Source: Terrimonas sp964445775 (GTDB taxonomy: Bacteria; Bacteroidota; Bacteroidia; Chitinophagales; Chitinophagaceae). From it: a DNA stretch of 64,000 nt. The position numbers were made by a program, and so were the translations under genes. Location: assembly GCA_964445775.1 (NCBI GenBank), contig CAYUMH010000002.1, positions 62,001 through 126,000 of the forward strand, in the 5' to 3' direction. The notes beneath the pieces were generated by a model, which was given only the letters and a program-made list of their open reading frames with translations, had not been told where the DNA came from and did not search any database. Each line of letters opens with the position of its first letter. Positions within the stretch are counted from its first letter, which is position 1. This document shows, one piece after another, positions 8,105 to 15,514 of this stretch.

Positions 8105-9085
8105 TTAAGTGACCGAAGTTTTTAACACCGAAAGCGTTTCATTATTTTCAATCATAATTATATCTGCCGATTCTTCGACACTGTTTCCAACGATTACAGT
8201 ATCAGAATATTCTAATGTTATATCGTCTTTAAGTTGATATATATATCGGTTAAAATTAAACTTAGCCAGTCCGTCTTTACTTTTTGGATAATTAGGGAAT
8301 CTTTTTGTTGGATGGTTGTATTCTGGATTTAATAATTTAATCAGTAATTTTTCCGCATCAAGAGACACAGTTTTTTTGTCAGGAAGACTACCCATTTCTT
8401 TCACAAAGGAGTCTATATTATCCTCAAGCGTGGAAATTTTCAACCCATCAGTAACCGTAAATAAAAGCAAAGTTATTTCGTGCGTTGGTAGTGTGCCTTT
8501 GATTAAAGGCTTTTCTATAGATAAAATATTTTGCAATGTATCGTGTCCAGTTAGCCTTTCATATACAGGCTGATCAGTAGATTTTCCTACATAGTGAACT
8601 TTAAATCTTGTAAAGTCAGAAATATTACCATCTATATTTGCTTTTATGATATTACACCAAAATAGATGCAGAAATTTATCGGGACTTAACCAAAGTAAGA
8701 AATTATCATCGGAGTCATAGAATTTCATTCCATTAACACTACTAACAATAACATCTTCAACCGTCTTTATATCTAAATCGTGAGACATAAAATGTATGAT
8801 AATTTGTTTCGTATTATCCTTTCCGATTTCTTTTTGATAATAAGGAAGCTCACACCTAAGACAATTATTGCTTCCTTGCATATGAATTTCAAAATATACT
8901 GATTCGCTCTCTGGTATTTCTTTTATATTTTCAAATGTGAGCATTGGCCTTTGCGCTATTATATATAACATTGAGTCTGCCAAAATCTCTTGAATAATTT
9001 TTTCAGCTTTAAGGAAGGTAAACTCATAATTACTCATAGGTGCATATGCCAAACTTAATTTTGATAGAAAACTTTTAGAATTCAT
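8105..9085 (-). CDS. Uncharacterised protein with a GIY-YIG-like segment
   Basis: 326 residues, no family recognised with confidence. Near residues 165-190 it reads HYVGKSTDQPVYERLTGH, then TLQNILS. This resembles the YIG half of GIY-YIG nucleases (Y-[IV]-G-K-S ... RL..H), but the preceding GIY strand is not clear. No signal peptide or TM segment. It lies 27 bp downstream of a small winged-helix gene on the same strand, and both sit between CBASS and the AvcD-like deaminase. A DNA-targeting defence role is plausible but rests on context and one motif. Confidence 0.5.
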   Translation of the reverse strand: MNSKSFLSKLSLAYAPMSNYEFTFLKAEKIIQEILADSMLYIIAQRPMLTFENIKEIPESESVYFEIHMQGSNNCLRCELPYYQKEIGKDNTKQIIIHFMSHDLDIKTVEDVIVSSVNGMKFYDSDDNFLLWLSPDKFLHLFWCNIIKANIDGNISDFTRFKVHYVGKSTDQPVYERLTGHDTLQNILSIEKPLIKGTLPTHEITLLLFTVTDGLKISTLEDNIDSFVKEMGSLPDKKTVSLDAEKLLIKLLNPEYNHPTKRFPNYPKSKDGLAKFNFNRYIYQLKDDITLEYSDTVIVGNSVEESADIIMIENNETLSVLKTSVT

Positions 9086-9112
9086 GATGTTAATCTTCAG
9101 TTATGAATAAGC

Positions 9113-9352
9113 TTATTTAAGGGTTAAAAGATTCGGCTTTGTAAATTCAAAAAGATACTTATACTTGCTGGATGCAATCGAAGTTCTTAACTTGATTTGT
9201 TGCGCCAGAGTAATGCCTCCTTTCCTTTCAGAAAACAAGTTTCTCTTTTCTATTTCTTCAGCAATTTCCTCAAAAGTCAATGTTTTATTTGGCTTAGTTA
9301 ATAGAACTACAGCCACAGCTTCATGGAGTTTTAGAAGATTATTCATAAGCAT
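9113..9352 (-). CDS. Small winged-helix protein, HARE-HTH-like
   Basis: 79 residues. LLKLHEAVAVVLLTKPNKTL, then TFEEIAEEIEKRNLF and GGITLAQQIKLRTSIASS, fit the helix pattern of HARE-HTH-type winged helices, which often accompany nucleases or DNA modification enzymes. A stand-alone domain of this size could be a regulator or a DNA-binding partner for the GIY-YIG-like protein encoded 27 bp downstream. Start is ATG 9352 or 9346 (MLMNN). Confidence 0.55.
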   Translation of the reverse strand: MLMNNLLKLHEAVAVVLLTKPNKTLTFEEIAEEIEKRNLFSERKGGITLAQQIKLRTSIASSKYKYLFEFTKPNLLTLK

Positions 9353-9357
9353 TTTTG

Positions 9358-9453
9358 TTACTTTTTCTCAATCAACCGTTCCAACTTATCAATTTCCTTT
9401 TACTGCTGCAACTTACACTCCTTTTCTTTGAGTAAATCTAAAATATTGAACAT
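9358..9453 (-). pseudogene. Remnant of an XRE regulator C-terminus (paralogue of the 11604-12014 gene)
   Basis: Minus-strand translation from 9453 reads FNILDLLKEKECKLQQ, a stop, then KEIDKLERLIEKK and a stop. The intact regulator ends FNPIEKMIELYERMLQQQ then KEMIEKLEKLIEKK, so the two align through the last ~30 residues, with an in-frame stop here at the third Q. Only this tail remains. It forms a diverged direct repeat with 11604-11700 that brackets the deaminase gene. Confidence 0.78.
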
Positions 9454-9466
9454 ACTCTTGTCAAAA

Positions 9467-11341
9467 CTACTTTGCCTGGAATTGTTCAAGTTTTCTCTTA
9501 AGTTCTTCGTTTTCTGACTTTAAGTTTTCTGTTTCTAATTCCAATTTTCTGAGCTTATTGTCGACATTTATTCCTGTTCTAATATAAAGCTCATCTTTAT
9601 AAGAAATAAAAGTTTCATATAGTTTGTGATAAGCTCGGCCTATTGCTCCTGTAAATCGAAAAAGATTTGGAATTATTTTAGACTCGCCATCGCCACAATC
9701 AAGAATATGACTTATAGCAATGCCAGGGTATGGATCAATATAGTATATTTTGCTTACTCCCAGTTGAAATGCTTTTTTAGAGCATAATTCACACGGGCTT
9801 GCAGTTGTAAACAATATTCCATTTTTAATGGCCTGCCCTCCGTATTTTGATATTTGAAGCATCGCATTTTCTTCAGCGTGCAATGACCGTGTGTGGACTT
9901 GGTTCTTCCCCTCAGTAATGGAGTTTTGTATATCTTTAAAACAATATGAGCAATTATGTCCCTTTAGATTAGAAGTGTCGATATCCTCAAAATGTTTTCT
10001 GAACTCTTTTTGAAAATTACTATTTGTATCCTTTTCATATCTACTAAACGCAGAATTGTCGCTATTATTTAATAAATCATCAGAGTTACGTAAAACACAA
10101 GGCACTTGTCCTTCAGGAGTATTATTCCAACCAATAGATTTTACTGAATAATATTCATCAGTGATTACAGCACCGACTTGTCGCGAAATGCACCCTGAAT
10201 TATATTTTGCAGTAAAAGCAATTTGCATACACCGTTCTTGAGGAGTTGGTGTTATAATTCCAGGTTGAAGCATTAAGCTATAAAAAATAACTACTTGCTG
10301 TTTGATGTCAAATGGGTAAGAAACTCCTTTTTCTAATGGAACTTTGGAATTGCTCAAAAATGATAGATGTAAGTCAGCTTTCTCTATACATTTTTGGATG
10401 TTTTGTTTATAGAAATCATCTTTATTATTTTTATCGCCATATTCAATTTTGTCAATTAGTTTAATGTCTTCTAGATTTTCACCGTATTTCTCTTTTAGTT
10501 GTTGTTCTTTGATTTGTTCTTCAGGATTAACGGCTAATGTAAAATATGCAGAAAACCTTTCTTTAAAATACATTATTTCCAGAGGATTTCGAAGGCTATC
10601 TATTATCACTTTACACCTTTTCCCATTTTTACTTCGATAACCTTTAATAATGGTATTGATTTCTTTTGCTATAGAATATATATCATCCATTGAAGGGTTT
10701 TCTTTGCAGAAATAGCATCCTCCTCGTCTTTGATTATTACATAATGTATGAAGTATTTTTATCCTTGTTATGTCATTCGTTGCTTTCAACGAGTCTTCGA
10801 ATGCTTTATGAAAATTTTCGAATGCTTCTGACTCAAAAAAATCATAAATTTCTTTAGGATCTAAGGATTCTAGCTCAACAAATTGGGTTTTGCTTAGTAA
10901 GTCTTGAAGGGCGTTATGCTCTGCATCTAAATTAGAAATAGAAAATAACTCTTTAACCTCATCCAAGAGAATATTTATATTTTCGAGCTTTTGCTTGTAA
11001 ACAATTAGGCTTACAATCTTAGAATATTTTATTAGAAAAAAAGGCTCCCAATTTTCTTTTAAAAAATTATAGGCGATTTTATATTTCCTATTATTATTGT
11101 CTTTGCCAACAGTCGTAAATTTTTTTTCGGGGACGGGGAAATCGCAGTCCTCAAAGTCCTTGTTGGCAAATATTTGGGCAATAGTAGTACACCCTGCTCC
11201 AACCCTTCCAGTAAGTCCGATAATAATAAAGTCTTGCCTTAACTCATAAAGTTTGTTTAAATCCATTTGTAGTTTTGGTTTAAAGTTTTTTAGGCCAAAA
11301 TGAAAATAATTTCTCTTGGTATCTTTTCCCTCAATCAACAT
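9467..11341 (-). CDS. AvcD-type anti-phage deoxycytidylate deaminase with N-terminal P-loop NTPase domain
   Basis: 624 residues. An N-terminal P-loop reads GLTGRVGAGCTT (42-53), with Cys where the Walker lysine is expected. The C-terminal zinc deaminase has HAE (488-490) and PC-x2-C (C517, C520). A terminal coiled coil spans about 597-621. The two-domain layout matches the dCTP/dCMP deaminase defence proteins (AvcD/DCD), which deplete dCTP during phage replication. Extra CxxC pairs (GGCYFC, HNCSYC) may bind further zinc. Start ATG 11341; ATG 11266 is an alternative nearer the P-loop. Confidence 0.85.
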   Translation of the reverse strand: MLIEGKDTKRNYFHFGLKNFKPKLQMDLNKLYELRQDFIIIGLTGRVGAGCTTIAQIFANKDFEDCDFPVPEKKFTTVGKDNNNRKYKIAYNFLKENWEPFFLIKYSKIVSLIVYKQKLENINILLDEVKELFSISNLDAEHNALQDLLSKTQFVELESLDPKEIYDFFESEAFENFHKAFEDSLKATNDITRIKILHTLCNNQRRGGCYFCKENPSMDDIYSIAKEINTIIKGYRSKNGKRCKVIIDSLRNPLEIMYFKERFSAYFTLAVNPEEQIKEQQLKEKYGENLEDIKLIDKIEYGDKNNKDDFYKQNIQKCIEKADLHLSFLSNSKVPLEKGVSYPFDIKQQVVIFYSLMLQPGIITPTPQERCMQIAFTAKYNSGCISRQVGAVITDEYYSVKSIGWNNTPEGQVPCVLRNSDDLLNNSDNSAFSRYEKDTNSNFQKEFRKHFEDIDTSNLKGHNCSYCFKDIQNSITEGKNQVHTRSLHAEENAMLQISKYGGQAIKNGILFTTASPCELCSKKAFQLGVSKIYYIDPYPGIAISHILDCGDGESKIIPNLFRFTGAIGRAYHKLYETFISYKDELYIRTGINVDNKLRKLELETENLKSENEELKRKLEQFQAK

Positions 11342-11391
11342 CTATCTAACCTTAATGAGGTGGAGAACAAAATACTGAAAACCAAATACAT

Positions 11392-11418
11392 AAAAAAGGG
11401 GGAAAAATCCCCTTTTTT
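11392..11418 (-). terminator. Intrinsic terminator, works in both directions by sequence
   Basis: Stem AAAAAAGGGG / CCCCTTTTTT with a short loop. On the minus strand it is followed by a T-run, so it would end transcripts coming from the XRE gene at 11604-12014. It lies about 50 bp before the deaminase start, so the deaminase either has its own short promoter or is controlled by read-through here. Confidence 0.8.
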
Positions 11419-11448
11419 GTATCAATAATATTTGGTATTGGTATGTAT

Positions 11449-11526
11449 TGCGTGAGGGATAGCAGCGGATACCCCGCTGAAGCCTTTGTGCGGTGAGCCT
11501 TGTGGCGGAGTAGCAGCGTATAGCCC
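11449..11526 (-). repeat. Island-bounding repeat, right copy (inverted)
   Basis: Reverse complement of the 4481-4570 element. Read on the minus strand it begins GGGCTATACGCTGCTACTCC and ends GTATCCGCTGCTATCCCTCA then CGCA. The 24-bp block centred on GTATCCGCTGCTATCC is identical between the copies. A diverged relative lies at 56808-56900. Confidence 0.8.
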
Positions 11527-11603
11527 GACCCCAGCCCGCCATTGCTTTTACCCGCCCGGTGAAGATTGTATGTAGGGCAGGGGGCACGACCTAAAAATTC
11601 TTT

Positions 11604-12014
11604 TTATTTCTTTTCAATCAACTTCTCCAACTTCTCAATCATCTCCTTTTGCTGCTGCAGCATACGTTCGTACAACTCAATCATTTTTTCAATCGGGTTA
11701 AATTGAAAAGTGGGATAATAGTTATAGCCATTCGCGTTATCATTAAAAGTATTCGAGATAATATTAACAGCCTGATCATCACTCATATTCTTAAAAGCAT
11801 CTACGGGCAGTTTCATAATATCGGCTACACGTTGCAGCAGGGGCGCATCAATGGTTGCCTTTTGTTCCAGCAGGGAGATCTTTTGCTGGTTCCAATCCTC
11901 GCCCAGCTCGTAAGCCAGGGCATCCTGTTTAATGCCCAGCATTTCGCGGAAACGTTTTACGTTGCGGCCTTCGTGTATTTTACTGTTTGTTGGCATAGTG
12001 TTGAGTGTTGTCAT
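11604..12014 (-). CDS. XRE-family regulator with C-terminal coiled coil
   Basis: About 136 residues. A helix-turn-helix (NVKRFREMLGIKQDALAYEL, then DWNQQKISLLEQ) is followed by a linker and a Q/K/E-rich helix MLQQQKEMIEKLEKLIEKK that should dimerise. ATG 12014 is used; TTG 12023 and ATG 11996 are in-frame alternatives. The 3' end is the parent of the broken copy at 9358-9453. The partner or target is unknown; position suggests an island regulator. Confidence 0.8.
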   Translation of the reverse strand: MTTLNTMPTNSKIHEGRNVKRFREMLGIKQDALAYELGEDWNQQKISLLEQKATIDAPLLQRVADIMKLPVDAFKNMSDDQAVNIISNTFNDNANGYNYYPTFQFNPIEKMIELYERMLQQQKEMIEKLEKLIEKK

Positions 12015-12157
12015 AAGAGGCAAATTTAGTTAATGTGCGGCATGGCAGCTACTTAAAGATAGGTAAAATACAAACAGCCTGTAGGTAATTTACAAACCAA
12101 AACAGTAGGTTACAGCAATACGGCTGCGTTGCTTTGGGGCATTAAAAACACCACCGT

Positions 12158-12409
12158 ATGCAAATACCCGAAACTACCTGGCTAACCATTGCCACCCAAA
12201 CCCGCCGCGTTACCGTACAGGGCAAAAGTTTTGCCCGTGGCGGCCCCCATGTGTACCGCCAGTATAATGTTGTGTACCCCAGCCTGCTGCTTAGCGGCAA
12301 ATGGCTGCAGCAGTACGGCTTCCGCCCCGGGCAGGCCGTAATTATTACCTGTAACCATGGCCGGCTGGAGATTACCCCGGCCGGGGAGCATGCAGGGGTA
12401 AACAAGTAA
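12158..12409 (+). CDS. SymE-like toxin family protein
   Basis: 83 residues. YPSLLLSGKWLQQYGFRPGQ then AVIITCNHGRLEITP is the AbrB-like swapped-hairpin signature of SymE family proteins. In E. coli, SymE is an SOS-induced toxin held down by the antisense RNA SymR. It lies next to the defence island, and the opposite strand is open, so an antisense RNA is possible but not directly visible. Toxicity is inferred from the family only; many SymE homologues are untested. Confidence 0.75.
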   Translation: MQIPETTWLTIATQTRRVTVQGKSFARGGPHVYRQYNVVYPSLLLSGKWLQQYGFRPGQAVIITCNHGRLEITPAGEHAGVNK

Positions 12410-12541
12410 CTACAGGCCGGGGCGGCAGCCCTCGCAACCATGTGAAAAATTTAATATATAATTAAAAAATAAAGTTTTTTTTGTGGCAGCCGCCCGCTAA
12501 TTTTATTGTGTTAATAATCATTTTACCAAATCCACCAACAC

Positions 12542-13108
12542 ATGAACTTTTCTGCCACCCCGTCCTTTAACAGGACCCTGCCCCTTTTTGTATTTCTCTG
12601 CGCCGTATTTTTTGCCCCTTGCAGCAAGGCCCTGGCACAGGAAACCAAAACCCATATTTCTTCCGATAAAATTTTTATGATCACCTATCCCAACAAGTGG
12701 AAGATCAACCGCATGGAACAGGCCGAGTTATGCATTAACGGCCCCGGCTCATCCCTGTTTAAACCCTCCATGATAAAGATTGAAATTACCAAACTGGCCG
12801 AGGGTTACGAGAAACACGATATTAAAAAACTATCGGAGGTAGAAACCAAGATGGCCAAATCGCAGAATACCGACAAGGTTTCTTTTACCATTGAAGAATC
12901 GAAGTTTGAAAAAATAAAAGGCGTGGAATGGTGGATCATCAAAGGCAAGATAACCCAGGGCAAAGAGGTTTTTTTAACTGATAGCTTTAAAGCCATTTAC
13001 AAAGGCAAGGTATACACGGTAACCTACCTGGCCGCCGAAAAGAAGTTTGAGGAGAACAGGGCTGCCGCCAGATCTATCTTTGACACCTTTGAGTTTTTAG
13101 CCGATTAA
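12542..13108 (+). CDS. Secreted PsbP/DcrB-like protein
   Basis: 188 residues with a signal peptide (hydrophobic about 14-31, cleavage near ALAQ). The mature part, about 150 residues, has the pattern ITYPNKWKINR, VEWWIIKGKI, YKGKVYTVTYLA and IFDTFEF, typical of PsbP/DcrB-fold domains. No catalytic residues are recognised. Likely periplasmic. AT-rich sequence and a run of T upstream (12475-12540) could hold its promoter. The gene faces the ABC-F gene across a hairpin. Confidence 0.65.
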   Translation: MNFSATPSFNRTLPLFVFLCAVFFAPCSKALAQETKTHISSDKIFMITYPNKWKINRMEQAELCINGPGSSLFKPSMIKIEITKLAEGYEKHDIKKLSEVETKMAKSQNTDKVSFTIEESKFEKIKGVEWWIIKGKITQGKEVFLTDSFKAIYKGKVYTVTYLAAEKKFEENRAAARSIFDTFEFLAD

Positions 13109-13130
13109 ACATTAGTTCCTCAGTAATAAT

Positions 13131-13160
13131 AAGCGGGCCTCAGTACACCAGGGCCCGCTT
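13131..13160. terminator. Hairpin between convergent genes
   Basis: Arms AAGCGGGCC (13131-13139) and GGCCCGCTT (13152-13160). It lies between the PsbP-like gene and the ABC-F gene, both ending nearby. The T-run is poor on either strand, so termination strength is uncertain. Confidence 0.6.
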
Positions 13161-13178
13161 GTTGTATACCATCCCTAC

Positions 13179-14765
13179 TCACAGCCTTACCTCCTTGTTC
13201 AGCTGCAATTGCTCTAAAAAGTATTGATCGTGCGATACTACCAGTAAAGTACCCTGGTAATCGCTGATGGCCTGGGTGAGTATATCAATATTCTGCAGGT
13301 CCAGGTTATTGGTAGGCTCATCCAGCACTATCATATCCGGCGCTTTGTTCAGTATAGAAAGACAACACAACGTTAAACGCATTCTTTCGCCCCCGCTAAG
13401 GGCGCTGCAGGGCCGGTCCCAAAAGTCCTTACCAAATAAAAACCGGTTGAGCCTTATTTTAATTTCATGCTCCTGCAGGCCGGTATGGTTAAACTGCTGC
13501 GCCTGCTGGTAAACCGACAGGTGGTTGTGCAGCAGTGAATAATCCTGGTCAATATACACGCTGCCATCAATATGCTGTACCAGCTTGCCCGTAGTCGCTT
13601 GCAGCTGGCCCAGTATCAGTTTAATTAGGGTGGTTTTGCCCGAGCCATTACCACCTTTAAGGGCTACCCTGTCGCCGCTTATTAATTGTATATGTAACGG
13701 TTGCGGCCATACCCATTGTTCGCCGTATTGGTAGTTAATGCCGGTGGCGGTGAGCAGTTCCTTACCCCTGTGCAAAGCGGCATTATCAAAATTAAATTTC
13801 ATTTTATCGGCCTCCGGCAGTTCATCACGCAGCTGCTGCAATTGCGTTTGCAGGGCCTCCTTTTTTTCGGCATGCACCTGTTTACTTTTAGCCGTACTTT
13901 TTTCGGCGCTGTTGCGCAGGGTGTTCATCATAATGGTGGGCACACCGGCTTTTTCCTGCTTTTTTTTACCCCGGGCATCCAGTTTTTGCTGGCGCTCCAT
14001 GGTTTCCCGCTCCTTTTCCTTTGCCTTGCGCAGGGCTTTTTCGCTGGCCTGTACATCATTCAATAGTGCCTGCATACCAATACGTTTCTGCTCCTCGTAA
14101 AAAGCATAGTTACCGCCATACAGGGTGAGGCCTTTTTTACTTAACTCGCACACATTATTCAGCAGGTTCAATAAATACCGGTCGTGGCTTACCACCAGCA
14201 AAGTGCCGGTATAGTGTTGTATAAAATTGTACAACAGCTGCCGGGCCGCATCATCCAGGTGGTTACTGGGTTCATCCAGCAATACAAATTCAGGCTGGTG
14301 TATCATCATACCCGCCAGGAATACTTTTGTTTTTTGCCCGCCGCTTAATAAAGCCAGGGGTGTATCCAGGGCCATGCCGGGTAGTTGCCAGTAACTTAGC
14401 GCTTCTGTACAGCGTTCTTCAATGGTCCAGTCATCGTTTAAGCGGTTGAAGTTGGCCTCCGTGGCATCACCGGCCATAATCGCCTGCAAAGCCTGTATTT
14501 TATCCTGCACCTGCAGTGCTTCGCCAATGGTTATACCGTTGTACTGCCCCATCAGCTGGGGTATAAAGTAAGGCGCTGCTTCCGTTATTACCTTGCCGGA
14601 TGAAGGGGCCAGCTTACCCGCCATAATTTTTAGTAAAACCGATTTGCCCGCACCATTATTACCAATAAGGGCCATTTTATCTTTTGTGGCTACGGATAAG
14701 TTCAGGTTGCTGAATAACAACTCTTTATCAGGATGTGTATAGGAAATGTTCTGCAATAAAAGCAT
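13179..14765 (-). CDS. ABC-F family ATPase (ribosome-associated, two ABC domains)
   Basis: 528 residues with two nucleotide-binding domains and no membrane segments. Domain 1: GNNGAGKS, LSGGQKTKVFLAG, LLDEPSNHLD. Domain 2: GGNGSGKTT, LSGGERMRLTL, VLDEPTNNLD. A long charged linker (residues about 240-320, KAKEKERETMERQQK) is the P-site tRNA interaction region of ABC-F proteins. Family roles are translation rescue or antibiotic resistance by ribosome protection; which applies here cannot be told. ATG 14765 is preferred over the TTG at 14771. The leader is structured (see 14770-14838). Confidence 0.9.
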   Translation of the reverse strand: MLLLQNISYTHPDKELLFSNLNLSVATKDKMALIGNNGAGKSVLLKIMAGKLAPSSGKVITEAAPYFIPQLMGQYNGITIGEALQVQDKIQALQAIMAGDATEANFNRLNDDWTIEERCTEALSYWQLPGMALDTPLALLSGGQKTKVFLAGMMIHQPEFVLLDEPSNHLDDAARQLLYNFIQHYTGTLLVVSHDRYLLNLLNNVCELSKKGLTLYGGNYAFYEEQKRIGMQALLNDVQASEKALRKAKEKERETMERQQKLDARGKKKQEKAGVPTIMMNTLRNSAEKSTAKSKQVHAEKKEALQTQLQQLRDELPEADKMKFNFDNAALHRGKELLTATGINYQYGEQWVWPQPLHIQLISGDRVALKGGNGSGKTTLIKLILGQLQATTGKLVQHIDGSVYIDQDYSLLHNHLSVYQQAQQFNHTGLQEHEIKIRLNRFLFGKDFWDRPCSALSGGERMRLTLCCLSILNKAPDMIVLDEPTNNLDLQNIDILTQAISDYQGTLLVVSHDQYFLEQLQLNKEVRL

Positions 14766-14769
14766 GACC

Positions 14770-14838
14770 AATTTCTTTTAGAAGTTAACAATAGCGGCTC
14801 TGTGATCAGCCGGTGACTATGTACATCAGAAAGAAATT
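14770..14838 (-). promoter_or_regulatory. Nested-hairpin leader of the ABC-F gene with a 6-codon ORF
   Basis: Outer arms AATTTCTTT (14770-14778) and AAAGAAATT (14830-14838) pair perfectly over 9 bp; an inner stem CGGCT/AGCCG lies at 14795-14812. The gene-proximal outer arm covers about 5-13 nt before the ATG at 14765, the ribosome-binding zone. Between the arms the minus strand encodes M-Y-I-V-T-G-stop (14826-14806). The layout resembles ribosome-stalling attenuators of some resistance genes; function is inference. Confidence 0.4.
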
Positions 14839-14914
14839 AAATCCTACATGCTCTTTTATTTGTTGAAGAATGCAAAGGTAGGATTTTTTGTGAAAAGTTC
14901 ATAGTTAATGGTTC

Positions 14915-15040
14915 ACGAGGAATTATGAATGATGAATTATGATTTATGAATTGCTCGTTGCGGATTGCTAATTGTTAATTCTCACTTGTTAACTGTCAAT
15001 TCTCACTTGTCCATTGTCACTTGTCAATTGATACTGTTTT
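14915..15040. repeat. Intergenic word-repeat tract (AATTCATAA / TTGTCACTTGTC type)
   Basis: Tract of recurring words ATGAATGATGAATTATGA, AATTGTTAATTCTCACTTGT and CCATTGTCACTTGTCAATTG. The same vocabulary recurs at 15296-15385, 19512-19612, 20714-20835, 37741-37826 and 43540-43575, always between genes. No ORF is supported. Confidence 0.75.
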
Positions 15041-15072
15041 TTTATTAAATTGAATTATAAAACAACCCTATC

Positions 15073-15291
15073 ATGTCGTTTCAAGCCTATATTGATAATA
15101 TTAAAGCCAAAACCGGGAAAACACCTGCTGATTTTAAAAAGCTGGCCGAGAAAAAAGGATTTATGATTAAAGATGAACTGAATCCCAAAACCAAGGCCAC
15201 AGAAATTACCAACTGGCTTAAAGAAGAGTTTGAACTGGGACACGGACACGCCATGGCTATTTATGCTACGTTTAAAGGAAAAACATCCTGA
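15073..15291 (+). CDS. DUF4287 domain protein
   Basis: 72 residues. YIDNIKAKTGKTPADFKKLA, then TKATEITNWLKEEFELGHGH and AMAIYATFKG, is the full DUF4287 pattern, a small family common in Bacteroidota and Actinobacteria. Function unknown. The GHGHAMAIY stretch is its most conserved part. Word-repeat tracts lie on both sides of the gene (14915-15040 and 15296-15385), as if it were a single transcription unit. Confidence 0.8.
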   Translation: MSFQAYIDNIKAKTGKTPADFKKLAEKKGFMIKDELNPKTKATEITNWLKEEFELGHGHAMAIYATFKGKTS

Positions 15292-15295
15292 GGAG

Positions 15296-15385
15296 AATGA
15301 GGAGTTATGAATGTTGAATGATGAATTGTTAATCGCTAATTGTCATTTGTCCATTGTCAACTGTCACTTGTCAACTGTCCATTCG
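15296..15385. repeat. Intergenic word-repeat tract
   Basis: Second tract of the AATTGTTAATCGC / TTGTCATTTGTCCATTGTCA vocabulary described at 14915-15040. It directly follows the DUF4287 stop. Confidence 0.7.
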
Positions 15386-15398
15386 TAATACTTGCCCA

Positions 15399-15456
15399 GG
15401 TTCGTTTCTCACGAACCGGCTACCCCCTTTAGGGGACAGGGGAAGGGTAGCCGGTT
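15399..15456. repeat. Competing hairpins downstream of rho
   Basis: GGTTCGT/ACGAACC (15399-15417) and a larger hairpin AACCGGCTACCC/GGGTAGCCGGTT (15414-15425 with 15445-15456) overlap by four bases, so they cannot form together. They sit between the word-repeat tract and the rho terminator. Role unknown. Confidence 0.6.
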
Positions 15457-15464
15457 ACCAAAAC

Positions 15465-15490
15465 AAAAAAGCCACCGTATTTACGATGGC
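15465..15490 (-). terminator. Intrinsic terminator of rho
   Basis: Read on the minus strand: GCCATCGT, a 4-nt loop, ACGGTGGC, then TTTTTT. One U-G pair is tolerated in RNA. It lies 25 bp after the rho stop. Confidence 0.75.
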
Positions 15491-15514
15491 TTCAATATTA
15501 TGAGTCATGATCAA

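Noticed and set aside
11342..11587. 81-residue minus-strand frame upstream of the deaminase
   Set aside because: It consists of the translated island-bounding repeat and terminator; low-complexity product without conservation signals.
13701..14100. Two plus-strand frames of ~120 residues within the ABC-F gene
   Set aside because: Antisense shadows of the linker and second ATPase domain; biased Phe/Ser/Cys composition typical of such shadows.
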